A DNA stretch of 64,000 bases. Origin: Simonsiella muelleri ATCC 29453 (GTDB lineage: Bacteria > Pseudomonadota > Gammaproteobacteria > Burkholderiales > Neisseriaceae). The notes under the pieces are model-generated. The model was not told where the DNA came from and did no database searches. It saw only the letters and a program-made list of their open reading frames with translations. Within the stretch, counting starts at the first letter, position 1. Each line of letters opens with the position of its first letter. This document shows, in pieces, positions 36,048 through 46,606 of this stretch. The stretch covers positions 930,001 through 994,000 of the forward strand of contig NZ_CP019448.1 of NCBI RefSeq assembly GCF_002951835.1. The letters run 5' to 3'. The translations under genes were made by a program, and so were the position numbers.

Positions 36048-36878
36048 CTAAATCTGTCTGCGATTAAATAGCCACGCCGCCAAACCAAACGGCACGGCAA
36101 TCCAGCCCACTTGTGCAGCAATCAGCACGAATTTTGTCAGCCCAATTTGTTCGCTCACACCTGCCAAACCTGCATACATCGCTGTGTTTTCAAAACCGGT
36201 CAAATTCAGCAGACGATAAATATCGGTGGGATTAAACAACAAAATATTTTCTAAAATTTTGGCATTGATGGCGTGCTGACCATCAGCAACCAAAATTCCC
36301 AATAACGCCATGTCAAAAATCACCACAAAAAATAACCAAACGCCAATCGCTAAACCTGCCGCTGTACCGCGCTCTTTGACTTTCGCGCTAATCAAGTAGC
36401 CCAACGACAAAAACGCCGCACCCAGTAACACGCTTGCCGCAATCAGCAAGAAAAACGGTTTCCACGCAGCAGCCTGAAAGCCACCAAAATTATATTGCAA
36501 AATCAAACCTGCCAAGCCATAACCGATTGTTGTTGCGGCGGTTAGCATCGTGGTATGCCCAATAAATTTGCCCACTAAAATCTGCCAACGCAAAAGTGGG
36601 TAACTCAACAATAATGCCATCGTGCCACGTTCAATCTCGCCAATCAGCGCGTCATACGCCATCAACATCGCAATCAGCGGAATCAGAAAAATGGACAGAC
36701 TGGACAAACTCACGACCGTAACCGTAAGTGGATCCACTTTGACGCTGCCAGTTGGTGCGCTGCCCATAAAACCCAGCGCAAGTGCCAGTGCAAACATCAG
36801 CACAGTCGCTGCAATAACCCAACGATTGCGGAGGTTATCACGGATTTCTTTTTGAGCAATGATTAAGATTGGAGACAT
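36048..36878 (-). CDS. nosY: NosY ABC transporter permease
   Basis: The membrane component of the NosFY ABC transporter that works with NosD and NosL in CuZ maturation. The 276-residue protein has six hydrophobic segments. It starts with the ABC-2 block I-I-A-Q-K-E-I-R-D-N-L-R-N-R-W and has E-R-G-T-M-A-L-L-L-S-Y-P near residue 86 and a K-E-R-G-T-A-A-G motif. Located directly after nosF. Confidence 0.93.
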   Translation of the reverse strand: MSPILIIAQKEIRDNLRNRWVIAATVLMFALALALGFMGSAPTGSVKVDPLTVTVVSLSSLSIFLIPLIAMLMAYDALIGEIERGTMALLLSYPLLRWQILVGKFIGHTTMLTAATTIGYGLAGLILQYNFGGFQAAAWKPFFLLIAASVLLGAAFLSLGYLISAKVKERGTAAGLAIGVWLFFVVIFDMALLGILVADGQHAINAKILENILLFNPTDIYRLLNLTGFENTAMYAGLAGVSEQIGLTKFVLIAAQVGWIAVPFGLAAWLFNRRQI

Positions 36879-36929
36879 GATTTATTCTCTTGATTTAATT
36901 TGTGTTTGTGGTTTTCAGGCTGCCTGAAA

Positions 36930-37823
36930 CTACACATCTTCCCGTTTCAAAAATTCGGCGTACATTTCGTCTAAAGTCGGCGTGTGAATGTCCAGTTGCG
37001 CCACGTTGTCCAAGCTGCCCAATTCGTGTAGACGCGCCATTTTTTCCGTTTCGGCGCATTGCGTTTCGTATTTCAGGCAGCCTGAAACTTGCCAATGTTC
37101 GGGCAATGCTGTTTCGTGCGTCAGTTGTGCCACAATTTTGGTTGGTAAACCGCTTTGAATATGCAATTCGTGCATATTGCCGTCTGCGACTTTATGCCCA
37201 TTTTTCATTACCACAATGCGGTCGGCGTGTCCGTCCAATTCCGCCAGTGCGTGTGTGGAAAGCAATACCGTTGCGCCGCGTTGTTTTAACTCATTGATAA
37301 TTTGATAAAACATTTGGCGAGATGCGGGGTCTAAGCCTGTGGTCGGTTCATCTAATAACAGTAATTTGGGTTCGCCCAACAATGCTTGCGCTAATGCCAA
37401 CCGTTGTCGCATTCCTTTGGAATATGCGCCGACACGTTTATGTGCGGATTGAGCGATGCCGACACGTTCTAGCAACGCATGATTATGCGCCAAATCTGTT
37501 CCTTTTAATTTTGCATAAAAATCAAGTGTTTCTTTGCCTGTAAGCGATGGGTGCAGTGCAACTGTTTCAGGCAAATAGCCCATTTGGCAGCGAATGGCAG
37601 CAGAGTGTCCGCGCGAAATGTCTTCGCCAAACAAAGTAATACTGCCTGAACTTGGGCGAATCAAACCCAAAATAAGTTTCATCATGGTGGATTTGCCCGC
37701 GCCGTTGTGTCCTGCCAAACCGACACATTCTCCCGCATGAAGTGCTAAGTTGACATCATTAACGGCTTTTTGTGTGCCGTATTGTTTGGTTACATTGTTT
37801 AATATTAGATGTTGATTATTCAT
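36930..37823 (-). CDS. nosF: NosF ABC transporter ATP-binding protein
   Basis: Energises the NosFY complex. The 297-residue protein has Walker A (G-H-N-G-A-G-K-S-T-M, near residue 39), the signature Y-S-K-G-M-R-Q-R-L-A-L-A-Q and Walker B (L-L-L-L-D-E-P-T-T-G-L-D-P). A C-terminal domain of ~80 residues, partly encoded across an uptake word (S-G-C-L-K), follows the ATPase core. Located between nosD and nosY. Confidence 0.94.
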   Translation of the reverse strand: MNNQHLILNNVTKQYGTQKAVNDVNLALHAGECVGLAGHNGAGKSTMMKLILGLIRPSSGSITLFGEDISRGHSAAIRCQMGYLPETVALHPSLTGKETLDFYAKLKGTDLAHNHALLERVGIAQSAHKRVGAYSKGMRQRLALAQALLGEPKLLLLDEPTTGLDPASRQMFYQIINELKQRGATVLLSTHALAELDGHADRIVVMKNGHKVADGNMHELHIQSGLPTKIVAQLTHETALPEHWQVSGCLKYETQCAETEKMARLHELGSLDNVAQLDIHTPTLDEMYAEFLKREDV

Positions 37824-37857
37824 AATTGGTTAATTTCAGGCTGCCTGAAAGATTTTT

Positions 37858-39174
37858 TTACATATTGGAATCAAATTGGCGTGGTGTTGATGTACTGGGT
37901 GTAGCGATTTTTTTCAATTCACGCAATTTTCTCAAGGTTTCGGTTTCAGGTTGTACCATTAAGGGTTTGCTGTCGGTAATGCCACCAGGCATGATGGCGG
38001 GGAACTGCTGTTGCGCCCATTTAACGACACTCACTGCAGGGCTATTAATCAGCAATCGTGCAGCAGGTGCACGCCAGAGAATTTGGTCGGTAATGCCATT
38101 CGGTTTGTAGGCGGTATCGGCGATACCATCACCATTTAAATCAAATGCGCTGTTATCGCTCCAATAATTGCCTCGCCCACTTTCTGCCCAATCCACAAAT
38201 CGCGTACCAATATATTTAATTTGTGTCTCGTTGTTTACAAAAGCATTTTCACGAATTTGGTTGCCTTCCGAAGCCGCACTAAAATGAATACCAATACCGC
38301 ATTGACTAAAATAATTTTGGGTAAATTGATTGTTGTTGGCATTGTACATGAACACGCATTTAGGTGATTTTTCTACTGCATTACCCACGATTTCTGAATC
38401 ATTGGTGTAGTTGAACATCATGCCTTGTTCTATATTATTCAATGAGATATTATGATTCACTTTGATACGCGATGAAAACATAATCGCATAACCAATGCTG
38501 CTGTCGCGTACAATATTGTGGCTCACTTCGCTGTCATTGGTGTACATATAATGCACGCCATAGCGCAGATTGTGAAATACATTATGGCTAAACGTATTGA
38601 AATTGCTAGCATTAGAAAAAATACCATCACGTCCTTCGGAAATATCATTGTATATCACTTTGGAATAGGGGGCATTCCATACGGTTACGCCGTTACCGCG
38701 TTCGTTGGTACGTAAAGTTTTGTCGCCGATAATGCGATTGTGTTCCACCAGTGATTTGGGTGCGCCCCACAAGTATACGCCGACTGAATTATCTAAAATA
38801 TTGTTGTTGTAGATGTGGGCGTGGGCGGCGTTTTTATCTAGGAAAATGCCAGCATCCATATCGGGCAAACTCAAGCCCGAATGTGTAATTGTAAGTTGGC
38901 GAAGGGTTACATTGGGTGCGGATACGGTAATGGTTCGTCCTGTTCTATCGCCTTTGATGTGGGCTTTTCTGTCTGGAGAGCCTTCTAAAATTAAGGGCTT
39001 ATTGATGATGATTTTGCCAGCGTATTCGCCCGATGCCAATTGAATGGTATCGCCAGCTTGTGCGTTGTCCAACACCAATTGTAGAGACATGGACGGATTC
39101 GCTTGAATGATGGCAGCCTGAAGATTTGCGCTTGCCAACAAACCAATGAGCATGATGATGTGTTTGTTTAACAT
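37858..39174 (-). CDS. nosD: NosD periplasmic copper-site maturation protein
   Basis: A right-handed beta-helix protein in the periplasm, required to build the CuZ centre of NosZ. The 438-residue protein has an N-terminal signal peptide (about residues 1-20, M-L-N-K-H-I-I-M-L-I-G-L-L-A-S-A). Repeated N-x-x-x-x-N-x-I beta-helix turns include S-H-N-I-V-R-D-S-S-I-G and N-H-N-I-S-L-N-N-I. It is separated from nosZ by 430 bp filled with repeat elements. Confidence 0.93.
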   Translation of the reverse strand: MLNKHIIMLIGLLASANLQAAIIQANPSMSLQLVLDNAQAGDTIQLASGEYAGKIIINKPLILEGSPDRKAHIKGDRTGRTITVSAPNVTLRQLTITHSGLSLPDMDAGIFLDKNAAHAHIYNNNILDNSVGVYLWGAPKSLVEHNRIIGDKTLRTNERGNGVTVWNAPYSKVIYNDISEGRDGIFSNASNFNTFSHNVFHNLRYGVHYMYTNDSEVSHNIVRDSSIGYAIMFSSRIKVNHNISLNNIEQGMMFNYTNDSEIVGNAVEKSPKCVFMYNANNNQFTQNYFSQCGIGIHFSAASEGNQIRENAFVNNETQIKYIGTRFVDWAESGRGNYWSDNSAFDLNGDGIADTAYKPNGITDQILWRAPAARLLINSPAVSVVKWAQQQFPAIMPGGITDSKPLMVQPETETLRKLRELKKIATPSTSTPRQFDSNM

Positions 39175-39603
39175 AATTATTTTAAGAACCTGTGTTCATC
39201 ATTCTAATAGCTTGCTTTTATCGCTACTTCATGCGCTTACTGCGTTGGTTATTTGAGCCAATGCCTGATATTGGCTTAAAAAGCCGCCTTGTATTCGCAA
39301 AAATTGTCAATAAAATCAATTTATCAATTTTAGAACCTGTATTCACAGCCAAGCGAGATGTCTTTTTGCTCCATTTGGCACGCCTGCTGCGTTGAATTTC
39401 ATGCCAATAGGAACGCTATTGACACAAAATTTGTCTGACATTCGTACCAACTGGAATAAAATATATTTCACGTTGGTCATGAATACAGGTTCTTAATTTT
39501 AAACGACCATATCATTATTAAAATAATAATCGGGTGTATTGTGAATTAAGATGTTCAGGTAGCCTGAAAATCTCATTGATGGGGAATAACCCTATATTTT
39601 AAA
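39175..39603. other. Repeat-filled gap between nosZ and nosD
   Basis: The left part has a partial AGAACCTG end (39184-39204). An A/T core like that at 2871-2888 follows (39298-39317), then the full element at 39332-39493, a Correia-like end (ATTTTAAACGACCATAT, about 39496-39512) and an uptake word variant (39555-39569). No gene is present. Confidence 0.6.
39332..39493. repeat. AGAACCTGTATTC-family miniature element, full length
   Basis: A 162-bp element with ends AGAACCTGTATTCACAGCCA and, inverted, AGAACCTGTATTCATGACCA. Internal words (ATGTCTTTTTGC, GCGTTGAATTTCATGCCAAT, TTCACGTTG) match the copies at 59221 and 60725. It lies inside the nos operon between nosZ and nosD. Confidence 0.8.
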
Positions 39604-41658
39604 CTACTTGCTGCCAGATGCAGCGGCAGGTGCAGATGCTGTGTTGGCAGGATTGGCATCAGGTGCTTTATTGGCTTTGTCGCCTAAGAATGGCTCGCCT
39701 TTTTTATGCACAATCATGCGACCTGACATTTCCATGTGCAATGCGTGGCAGAACCATTGGCAATAGTACCAATAAACGCCCAAACGGTTTGCGGTGAATG
39801 TAACCGATGCGGTGGCTTGTGCGCTGATTTCAATCGCAATACCATGACCTTCCAATGTGAAACCATGCGTTAAATCTTCAATGGTTTCGTTGTTGGTAAT
39901 AATCACGGTAACTTCATCGCCTTCATACACTTCAAAGAATGGCATACTAAATGCAGGAGCCACTGCCGTCATGTATACGCGAACTTTATTGCCTTGACGA
40001 ATGATTTTGCTATCTTTTTCCAAAGTGATGCCATCTTTGGTGGCTTGTTCTAAAGTGGTTTGCCACATCCATGGGTCTTTGCGATCCCATGTTTTTTTCG
40101 GGTTGATTTTATTGGCAGAGACCAGCATCAAATCGTGTGGTTCTGCAAAAGTTGGATTATCGTGTACCAATTTCATTTCATCGCCAGAGATGTCAATTAA
40201 TTGATCACATTCGGGTTTGAGTGGACCCACGTTTAAGAAACGGTCTTTGGAAAATTTATTCAAAGACACCAACCATTGACCATCGGCTTCTTTGGTTTCG
40301 CCCATGGTGGTGTGGTTATGACCAGGTTGATAATGAACATCTAATTTTTGAATGATGTAATCGCTGGTTTTGGTTTTGCTGGCATAGGCATCAATGGCTT
40401 TTTGAATGTTCCATTTAACCATTTGGCTATCAATAAATAAGGTGGTGTAGGCATTGCCACGACCGTCAAACGCGGTGTGTAATGGACCTAAGCCTAATTC
40501 GGGTTCAGCGACAACTACGTCACGCTCTTTGATTTTGCCAGCGAATAAATCATCTAATTTGCTCACGTCTAACACGGTAACAGTTGGCGATAATTTACCG
40601 TTTAACATGATGTATTTGCCGTCAGGTGATGCATTACAACCATGTGGTGAATTAGGTACAGGAATGTAGCGTGTGTAGTTTTTTGCTGCATTCGTTTTGC
40701 GACCGTCTAATACTTTGACACCATTGATTTCTTTAAAATCGCCATTTTTGATGCCATTTTCAATTTCAGCCAAATTAAACACCACGCACCAGTCTTGTTC
40801 ATTGGCAGATGCTTCGGTAACGGTTACGCCTTTTTCTGAATTGTAGCAAGTAGAGAATGAATATTTACCTTGGTAATCTGCATCACCATTATCCAAATTG
40901 CCATCTACCATTACTTGCCATGCGATTTGCATGGTTTCGCCGTCCAATGCTGTGTAAACTGCCCAATAATTTTGAGCCGGATCATCTAACATGGTGCCGT
41001 TATTGGGAATGGGTACGATGTGTTCGCCATTAGCAAATACATAACCTGTTTTTGGATAACGTTGTGGACGCAAACCATGAATGCCAGATGCGTTGGGGAT
41101 TTCGGTGATTTTGTCCACTTTCATCATGTCGCAACGCACACGACAAACGCGGTTATTGGCTTTATCGTTGGCGTACACATAGCGACCGTCATAAGTGCCA
41201 TCAGTAAACGACATATGTGGGTGATGTAAGTCGCCATTTGGCATAACGGGCATATTGGATTTACGTAAAAATTCGCGTGTATCGGCGGTTAAACCTGCAT
41301 TCAAAATTTCACGGCTTTCGTTGGTACGCCCCCAACCTGTCGCGCTATCCATATTGAACACAGGAATACGCATTAATTCGCGCATAGATGGCACACCCAA
41401 TACGCGCATTTCGCCAGATTGACCACCTGACAAAAAACCATAGTATTTGTCTAATTCACCAGGTGCAACGTGGCTACTCAAACCACTACTCGCGGTTTCA
41501 GTGGTGTGTGCTGTGCTATTGCTTGCGCCAGCGTGTGCAGCCGATGCGGATTGACCTCCTTGCGTGCCACCCGAACAAGCAGCTAGACCCATTAAGCCCA
41601 CGCTAGATGCCGCAGCAGTACCAAGAAAATGGCGGCGACTGATTTTATTGTTGTTCAT
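39604..41658 (-). CDS. nosZ: Nitrous-oxide reductase
   Basis: Reduces N2O to N2 in the periplasm as the last step of denitrification. The 684-residue protein has a twin-arginine signal (S-R-R-H-F-L-G at 7-13), so it is clade I in export route. It has the seven-bladed propeller carrying CuZ histidines (D-L-H-H-P-H-M-S-F and others) and a C-terminal cupredoxin with the CuA motif [12 protein letters not shown]. The signal ends in a lipobox (L25-A-A-C28), which suggests lipid anchoring. The C-terminus has an Ala/Pro/Ser-rich tail of ~25 residues. The start at 41658 follows AAGGAG. Confidence 0.95.
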   Translation of the reverse strand: MNNNKISRRHFLGTAAASSVGLMGLAACSGGTQGGQSASAAHAGASNSTAHTTETASSGLSSHVAPGELDKYYGFLSGGQSGEMRVLGVPSMRELMRIPVFNMDSATGWGRTNESREILNAGLTADTREFLRKSNMPVMPNGDLHHPHMSFTDGTYDGRYVYANDKANNRVCRVRCDMMKVDKITEIPNASGIHGLRPQRYPKTGYVFANGEHIVPIPNNGTMLDDPAQNYWAVYTALDGETMQIAWQVMVDGNLDNGDADYQGKYSFSTCYNSEKGVTVTEASANEQDWCVVFNLAEIENGIKNGDFKEINGVKVLDGRKTNAAKNYTRYIPVPNSPHGCNASPDGKYIMLNGKLSPTVTVLDVSKLDDLFAGKIKERDVVVAEPELGLGPLHTAFDGRGNAYTTLFIDSQMVKWNIQKAIDAYASKTKTSDYIIQKLDVHYQPGHNHTTMGETKEADGQWLVSLNKFSKDRFLNVGPLKPECDQLIDISGDEMKLVHDNPTFAEPHDLMLVSANKINPKKTWDRKDPWMWQTTLEQATKDGITLEKDSKIIRQGNKVRVYMTAVAPAFSMPFFEVYEGDEVTVIITNNETIEDLTHGFTLEGHGIAIEISAQATASVTFTANRLGVYWYYCQWFCHALHMEMSGRMIVHKKGEPFLGDKANKAPDANPANTASAPAAASGSK

Positions 41659-41726
41659 AATGCAACTCCTTGATTTAAAGTTTTTTGGTAGAAAATATAG
41701 ATTGTTTTTCAGGCAGCCTGAAAAAA

Positions 41727-44006
41727 TCATTTGGTTTTTTTTACAAAATGAACCACTTGTTCAGTGGGTTGATTTTGTTGTTTTTGTGTATCCAGTTCGG
41801 CTTTGGCGGCAGCTTGCTTGGCTTTTTTCTTGTTGGTTGCGACCACTTGTGGGCAACGCGTTTCATGGTTATACATTACTTGGCAATGCAAACACTGAAT
41901 ACATTCATTTGGATTAATATCACCTTCGGGCGCAATTGCTTGGACGGGGCATTCGTGATGGCAAATTTGACACGGATTACCACACATCGGATAACGGCGT
42001 AACCAATTGAAAATTTGCAATTTAGCAGGAATCGCCATCGCGGCACCCAAAGGACACAGGTAACGACAAAAAAAGCGTTCAATAAATAAACCCATTACCA
42101 ACAATACCAACGCAAACAACACAAACCACCATTCACGTACAAAATGTAAAATAATCGCGGTCTTGAAGGGTTCAACTTCGGCTAATTTTTCTGCAAATCC
42201 CAACTCATACAAGGATACGCCAAATAAAACCATAAAAATGACATATTTGAATGCAGTCAAACGTGTATGTACACCAAATGGCACGGTAATTTGTTTCACA
42301 CCCAATTTTTTTGCAATTGCGTTAGTTAATTCTTGCAGCGAACCAAATGGACACAGCCAACCACAAAATGCCCCACGTCCCCAAAAAATCATAGACATCG
42401 CCGTCGCGCTCCACAGCGTGAAAATAAATGGATCCATCAGGAAATAATCCCAACTAAAATGCCCTTGTACAATGGAAGATGTGAACGTCAGTACATTGAC
42501 AACAGATAATTGCGCGTGTAAATACCAACCCACATAAATCAAGGTAACGGTTAAATAGATGTAGCGGAAACGATTATAGAGTGTTTCGTATTTAACCAAA
42601 GTATCTTGGAAGAAAAAGACCAGCGTCAAAATGAACAACATGATGCTAATTGCAACCACGTGCGGCAATTTATCTTGCCACAATTGTTTCCAAATCATAC
42701 GTTGTGGATTGTCGGCGTTATTGTCAGTAACATTGGTCATGGTTGCTGACGCAGCCTGAACATGATTCGCGGTAGCAGGATGAGTGGTAGGTGCATCAAT
42801 CACAACGGGTTGACCATTTGGGTCATCTACGGTAAATGCTTGTGGTAATTGGTAATTCAAATCCACCGTAACAAACGCTTTATTTTGTACGCTCAATTCA
42901 CGTTGAATCATCAATTGCAAGCGCCAAGGTTCAGCCGAGTCAAATACAAAATCTTCAGGTGTAATAAATAGCGATACTTCTTTGAAATGTGGCGAACCAG
43001 CAGCCTGTAAATCCAGTAAACGTGTGTGTTGCGCATCGGTAAAGCGAAAACCGTTGTCATTTTGAATCACTTCAATACGATCAAAAATTCCACCGCGTAC
43101 ATAACCCGAACCTTTCCATGAATATACCCCTTCGCCAGCAACAATAATTGCGGATTGATTGGGTTTTAATTGTGCTTGTAAATCTTTAAATCCTTGTTCA
43201 CCAAGCAAGCTTTTACCAATTGCAGGTTGAGACACCACTGCTGTGTACAAATCAATAAATGTGTCTTCAGGCTGTCCAGCTTGTGGGTGTTGCGCGGCTT
43301 CAGGATAATTGTCGGCAAGTAATTTATTGGCTTCACCAATAGTAATATGCAATTTTTGAATGGCTTTTTCTTGTAATAAATTGTCCCATGACAACACATC
43401 TTGTTTGTCCATATTAGGCAAACGATGTGGACGCGTTTGCACGTTGTTGGCTTGCGAGGCAGCCTGAATGCTGTCTTGTTTTGCCAATTCAGCCGTAACC
43501 ACACGCGCCGAACGCACAATACTGTCGCCAATCACAACCACAGTAACGGTTGCGCCTGTAACGATTTCTGATGGTGTGGAACCTGCTTGCGGTGGGTTTT
43601 TGGTTGGATTCATGCCTACATAACCATTGATAAACGTATCCACTTTGGAAACGGGAATCCCGACCAATAAAATAGGTTCATGATGTTCCAACATTTTCGC
43701 GCCCTTGATGGTACCTTCTTTATCTAAAGCGACGATGGTATCAATGGGTTTGCTGGAATAACCACGCGTGTTGACCACATCGGTTGTGATGTACACCACG
43801 CCCACTTCCTGCTCACCTTGATAAATTTTTGCAGTCATGGGTTTACCTTCGGGTTTACCGAAACGCGTGGCATTGGGGAAAATGTCGGCAGGTTGTACTT
43901 TATTGATGAGTTCAGGCAGCCTTTCGGCGCGTGCAGGCAAACACAACGTAAAAATAGCCAATATCATCAACAAAACCTGATACAAGCGATTGGGTAATAC
44001 AAACAT
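41727..44006 (-). CDS. nosR: NosR flavo-iron-sulfur membrane protein
   Basis: NosR supports electron supply to NosZ. The 759-residue protein has a signal peptide, then a periplasmic FMN-binding domain with the flavinylation motif T-G-A-T-V-T near residue 150. Membrane helices from about 440 follow, with C-x-x-x-C-P motifs (C-G-W-L-C-P, C-R-Y-L-C-P). It ends with two 4Fe-4S clusters near the C-terminus ([13 protein letters not shown] and C-I-Q-C-L-H-C). It is the first gene of the nos operon and is preceded by an FNR box. Confidence 0.95.
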   Translation of the reverse strand: MFVLPNRLYQVLLMILAIFTLCLPARAERLPELINKVQPADIFPNATRFGKPEGKPMTAKIYQGEQEVGVVYITTDVVNTRGYSSKPIDTIVALDKEGTIKGAKMLEHHEPILLVGIPVSKVDTFINGYVGMNPTKNPPQAGSTPSEIVTGATVTVVVIGDSIVRSARVVTAELAKQDSIQAASQANNVQTRPHRLPNMDKQDVLSWDNLLQEKAIQKLHITIGEANKLLADNYPEAAQHPQAGQPEDTFIDLYTAVVSQPAIGKSLLGEQGFKDLQAQLKPNQSAIIVAGEGVYSWKGSGYVRGGIFDRIEVIQNDNGFRFTDAQHTRLLDLQAAGSPHFKEVSLFITPEDFVFDSAEPWRLQLMIQRELSVQNKAFVTVDLNYQLPQAFTVDDPNGQPVVIDAPTTHPATANHVQAASATMTNVTDNNADNPQRMIWKQLWQDKLPHVVAISIMLFILTLVFFFQDTLVKYETLYNRFRYIYLTVTLIYVGWYLHAQLSVVNVLTFTSSIVQGHFSWDYFLMDPFIFTLWSATAMSMIFWGRGAFCGWLCPFGSLQELTNAIAKKLGVKQITVPFGVHTRLTAFKYVIFMVLFGVSLYELGFAEKLAEVEPFKTAIILHFVREWWFVLFALVLLVMGLFIERFFCRYLCPLGAAMAIPAKLQIFNWLRRYPMCGNPCQICHHECPVQAIAPEGDINPNECIQCLHCQVMYNHETRCPQVVATNKKKAKQAAAKAELDTQKQQNQPTEQVVHFVKKTK

Positions 44007-44399
44007 GGTGTGTTCCTTAAATTATTTTTTAGGCGATTAAATGAAGAATCATGTAAATTAGGTAGCCTGAAAACATTAGAACATTTTAAGCAATCAAAAA
44101 TCAGCTAAACCAATTTATTTTTTAATTAAATTTGATTTAAATCAAGTTTTCATGAAATCACATGAAATCACAATTTCACGCCATTTGTAAGTAAAATTCA
44201 CCATGATTTTACATAAATTAATATTAATTGAATAGCAAAAAAAGCATATTTTATGAAACTTTAATAATTGACACCTGTAAATGAGAAAGCATCACGCAAA
44301 CACAAGTATTTATTCTAATTAAATTTGTGTGTAGTGCAATTTTAAGTTAAAATATTATTTTTCAATCACATAGAGTATTATTCTGATTTTAAATAAATT
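44007..44399. promoter_or_regulatory. nosR control region
   Basis: It contains the FNR box at 44132-44145, a direct repeat CATGAAATCA twice (44151-44170) and an otherwise AT-rich sequence shared with the divergent YoaK gene. No clear NsrR-type operator is seen by eye. Confidence 0.6.
44132..44145. promoter_or_regulatory. FNR/CRP-family binding site
   Basis: TTGATTTAAATCAA is a perfect match to the FNR consensus TTGAT-N4-ATCAA. Its centre is about 132 bp upstream of the nosR start codon. This predicts anaerobic activation of the nos operon. Confidence 0.8.
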
Positions 44400-45236
44400 A
44401 TGATAAAAAGAAAGCAAAGAAATAATCAACAACTTAATCGTCAGCCTTTTTGGCAAGCTGATAAACCTTATATGAAACGGCAAGATATTACCGACAGTCG
44501 CTTTCGTACGTTGGGTTACAGCATGGCATTTTCAGCAGGTGCTATTAATGCAGGCGGTTTTTTTGCTGTTTCAAGCTACACTTCACACGTTACAGGTACA
44601 TTGTCTCGTGTATCTGATGCCATTTTGCATGGCGAATGGGTAATGGCTTTTACTGCCATCATGAGCGTTGTGATGTTTGTTTTGGGAGCGGCACATGCCA
44701 GTTGGATTATTTTATGGGCAAAACGCAGACGTTTTCGCGCCAGTTATGCGCTTTCTATGTGGGCAGAAGCATTTTATTTATTATTTTTTGGATTTTTTGG
44801 TTATGCGTTATCGGAGTGGGGTTGGCTGATGGTATCTCCGACTATTTTATTTCTTTGTTTTATTATGGGAATGCATAACACGACCATGGCAGTTCTTTCA
44901 GGCAGCGCGATTCGTTCTACGCACATGACAGGTTCGGCAACCGATTTAGGCATTGAATTAGGCAAAGTATTGTATTATAGCCGCGTGCATCATCCTAAAA
45001 TTCCCGATGTGGAAGTGAATTATCCGCGCATCAAATTGTTTGTGGGCTTAATGAGCAGTTTTGTGCTGGGGGGCATGGTGGGTGTGTGGGGTTATAATTC
45101 AATTGGCTATCATTTTACGTTGCCTGTGTCCACTATATTGTTTGTTTTTGGTGCAGGTTCAGTGGGTTACGATATTCGCCTACGAAATAAATTGCGGTTA
45201 TGGCGTCAAGAAAATCGGTTTAATAAAAAAATATAG
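44400..45236 (+). CDS. YoaK/DUF1275 family membrane protein
   Basis: A 278-residue polytopic membrane protein, about six hydrophobic segments, of the YoaK family, whose function is unknown. Hallmarks are A-G-A-I-N-A-G-G-F-F-A-V near residue 55, Y-T-S-H-V-T-G-T-L-S and M-H-N-T-T-M-A-V-L-S-G-S-A-I-R-S-T-H-M-T-G. The C-terminus touches a Correia-like left end at 45233. Confidence 0.88.
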   Translation: MIKRKQRNNQQLNRQPFWQADKPYMKRQDITDSRFRTLGYSMAFSAGAINAGGFFAVSSYTSHVTGTLSRVSDAILHGEWVMAFTAIMSVVMFVLGAAHASWIILWAKRRRFRASYALSMWAEAFYLLFFGFFGYALSEWGWLMVSPTILFLCFIMGMHNTTMAVLSGSAIRSTHMTGSATDLGIELGKVLYYSRVHHPKIPDVEVNYPRIKLFVGLMSSFVLGGMVGVWGYNSIGYHFTLPVSTILFVFGAGSVGYDIRLRNKLRLWRQENRFNKKI

Positions 45237-45275
45237 TCGTTATAAATTAAAAATACGACGGTGTTGTCTAAATAC
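45233..45275. repeat. Correia-like element, left end only
   Basis: TATAGTCGTTATAAATTAAA then AATACGACGGTGTTGTCT resemble the left half of the element at 60898. The right half is missing. It overlaps the stop of the YoaK gene and lies 16 bp before the carbonic anhydrase start. Confidence 0.55.
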
Positions 45276-45290
45276 ATGAGGTCAATAAAT

Positions 45291-45854
45291 ATGTCTGAAT
45301 TAGATATGATTTTGAAACATAATCAGGAATTTGTAGAAAAAGGTAATTATATTGAATTTGTGACCAACAAATTTCCTGAAAAAAAATTAGCCATTTTATC
45401 GTGCATGGACACGCGCATGACCAAATTATTACCTGCTGCCTTGGGTTTGGAAAATGGCGATGCGAAATTAATTAAAAATGCGGGCGCATTGGTATCGCAT
45501 CCTTGGGGTTCGGTGATGCGTTCACTGTTGGTGGCGGTATTTGAATTAAAAGTGGAAGAAATCATGGTTATTGCCCACTACGATTGTGGCATGAATGGCT
45601 TGAATAGCAAAAGTTTTTTGGAAAAAGTCTACCAATACGGTGTCGCAACTGAAAAAGTGGATGTGTTGCGCGATGCAGGCATTAATTTGGATAACTGGCT
45701 TACGGGTTTTACCAATGTGGAGGATAGCGTTCGCGACACCGTCCAAACCATTAAACGCCACCCATTGATGCCTGCTAATATTGCTGTGCATGGTTTGGTG
45801 ATTCACCCCATTACAGGGAAATTGACTTTAGTGGTTGATGGTAAAATCAGTTAG
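45291..45854 (+). CDS. Beta-class carbonic anhydrase
   Basis: Interconverts CO2 and bicarbonate with zinc. The 187-residue protein has the zinc ligands in S-C-M-D-T-R-M (C-x-D-x-R) and A-H-Y-D-C-G-M (H-x-x-C), as in type II beta-carbonic anhydrases. The chosen start is the ATG at 45291 with GAGGTC upstream; the longer frame begins in a repeat. No membrane segment. Normal length for the small beta-CA subgroup. Confidence 0.9.
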   Translation: MSELDMILKHNQEFVEKGNYIEFVTNKFPEKKLAILSCMDTRMTKLLPAALGLENGDAKLIKNAGALVSHPWGSVMRSLLVAVFELKVEEIMVIAHYDCGMNGLNSKSFLEKVYQYGVATEKVDVLRDAGINLDNWLTGFTNVEDSVRDTVQTIKRHPLMPANIAVHGLVIHPITGKLTLVVDGKIS

Positions 45855-45964
45855 TTGCACCGTTTGGGTGTTCAGGCTGCCTGAAAGAGTTGATGAAAGG
45901 TGGACATTTTTGCGCACTATTTTTAAATTTAAAATCAAAATATTAATTTTTTAGAGTGAATATC

Positions 45965-46570
45965 ATGAAGAAAATTGGTTTGTTCGGCGGAACATTCAAC
46001 CCAATCCACAACGGACACCTACACATCGCCCAAGCATTTGTGGAACAATGTCAACTGGATTGCGTGATTTTTTTGCCAGCAGGCGACCCATATCACAAAA
46101 AATCAGATTTGGTTGCACCTGAACACCGTTTGCAAATGACTGAATTAGCAGCGATGGATTATCCGAAATTTGCTGTGAGTGATTGCGATTTGGTTCGTGT
46201 GGGTTCAACTTATACCATTGATACAGTACAGATTTTTAAACAGCATTATTCGTCTGCGCACTTTTACTGGTTGATGGGTATGGACAGTTTGATGAATCTG
46301 CATACGTGGAAAAACTGGCAAAATTTGGTACGGCAAATCAAAATAGCGGTTGCCAATCGTACAGGCGACACGCTCGCCAAAGCACCGCGTGAATTGCATA
46401 CATGGTTAGGTAACGCATTGCAAACAAATGATTTAATTTTGTTGAATACGGACACAATGGATATTAGTTCCCGTGAAATTCGCCAACAAATTGCGTCAGG
46501 CAAAAATATGCGCAACTGGCTGCCTGAAAAAGTGGCAGATTACATTCAACAGCATCATTTATATCAATAA
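45965..46570 (+). CDS. nadD: Nicotinate-nucleotide adenylyltransferase
   Basis: Makes deamido-NAD from nicotinate mononucleotide and ATP in NAD synthesis. The 201-residue protein has the nucleotidyltransferase motif G-G-T-F-N-P-I-H-N-G-H at 8-18 and the C-terminal M-D-I-S-S-R-E-I-R. I chose the ATG giving MKKIGLFGG; an in-frame GTG lies three codons upstream. It precedes queF by about 36 bp. Confidence 0.94.
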   Translation: MKKIGLFGGTFNPIHNGHLHIAQAFVEQCQLDCVIFLPAGDPYHKKSDLVAPEHRLQMTELAAMDYPKFAVSDCDLVRVGSTYTIDTVQIFKQHYSSAHFYWLMGMDSLMNLHTWKNWQNLVRQIKIAVANRTGDTLAKAPRELHTWLGNALQTNDLILLNTDTMDISSREIRQQIASGKNMRNWLPEKVADYIQQHHLYQ

Positions 46571-46573
46571 TTT

Positions 46574-46592
46574 TTTTCAGGCTGCCTGAAAA
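46574..46592. repeat. Uptake word between nadD and queF
   Basis: TTTTCAGGCTGCCTGAAAA in its full 19-bp palindromic form. It lies just after the nadD stop codon. Confidence 0.8.
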
Positions 46593-46606
46593 ACCGAAAG
46601 AACAAC

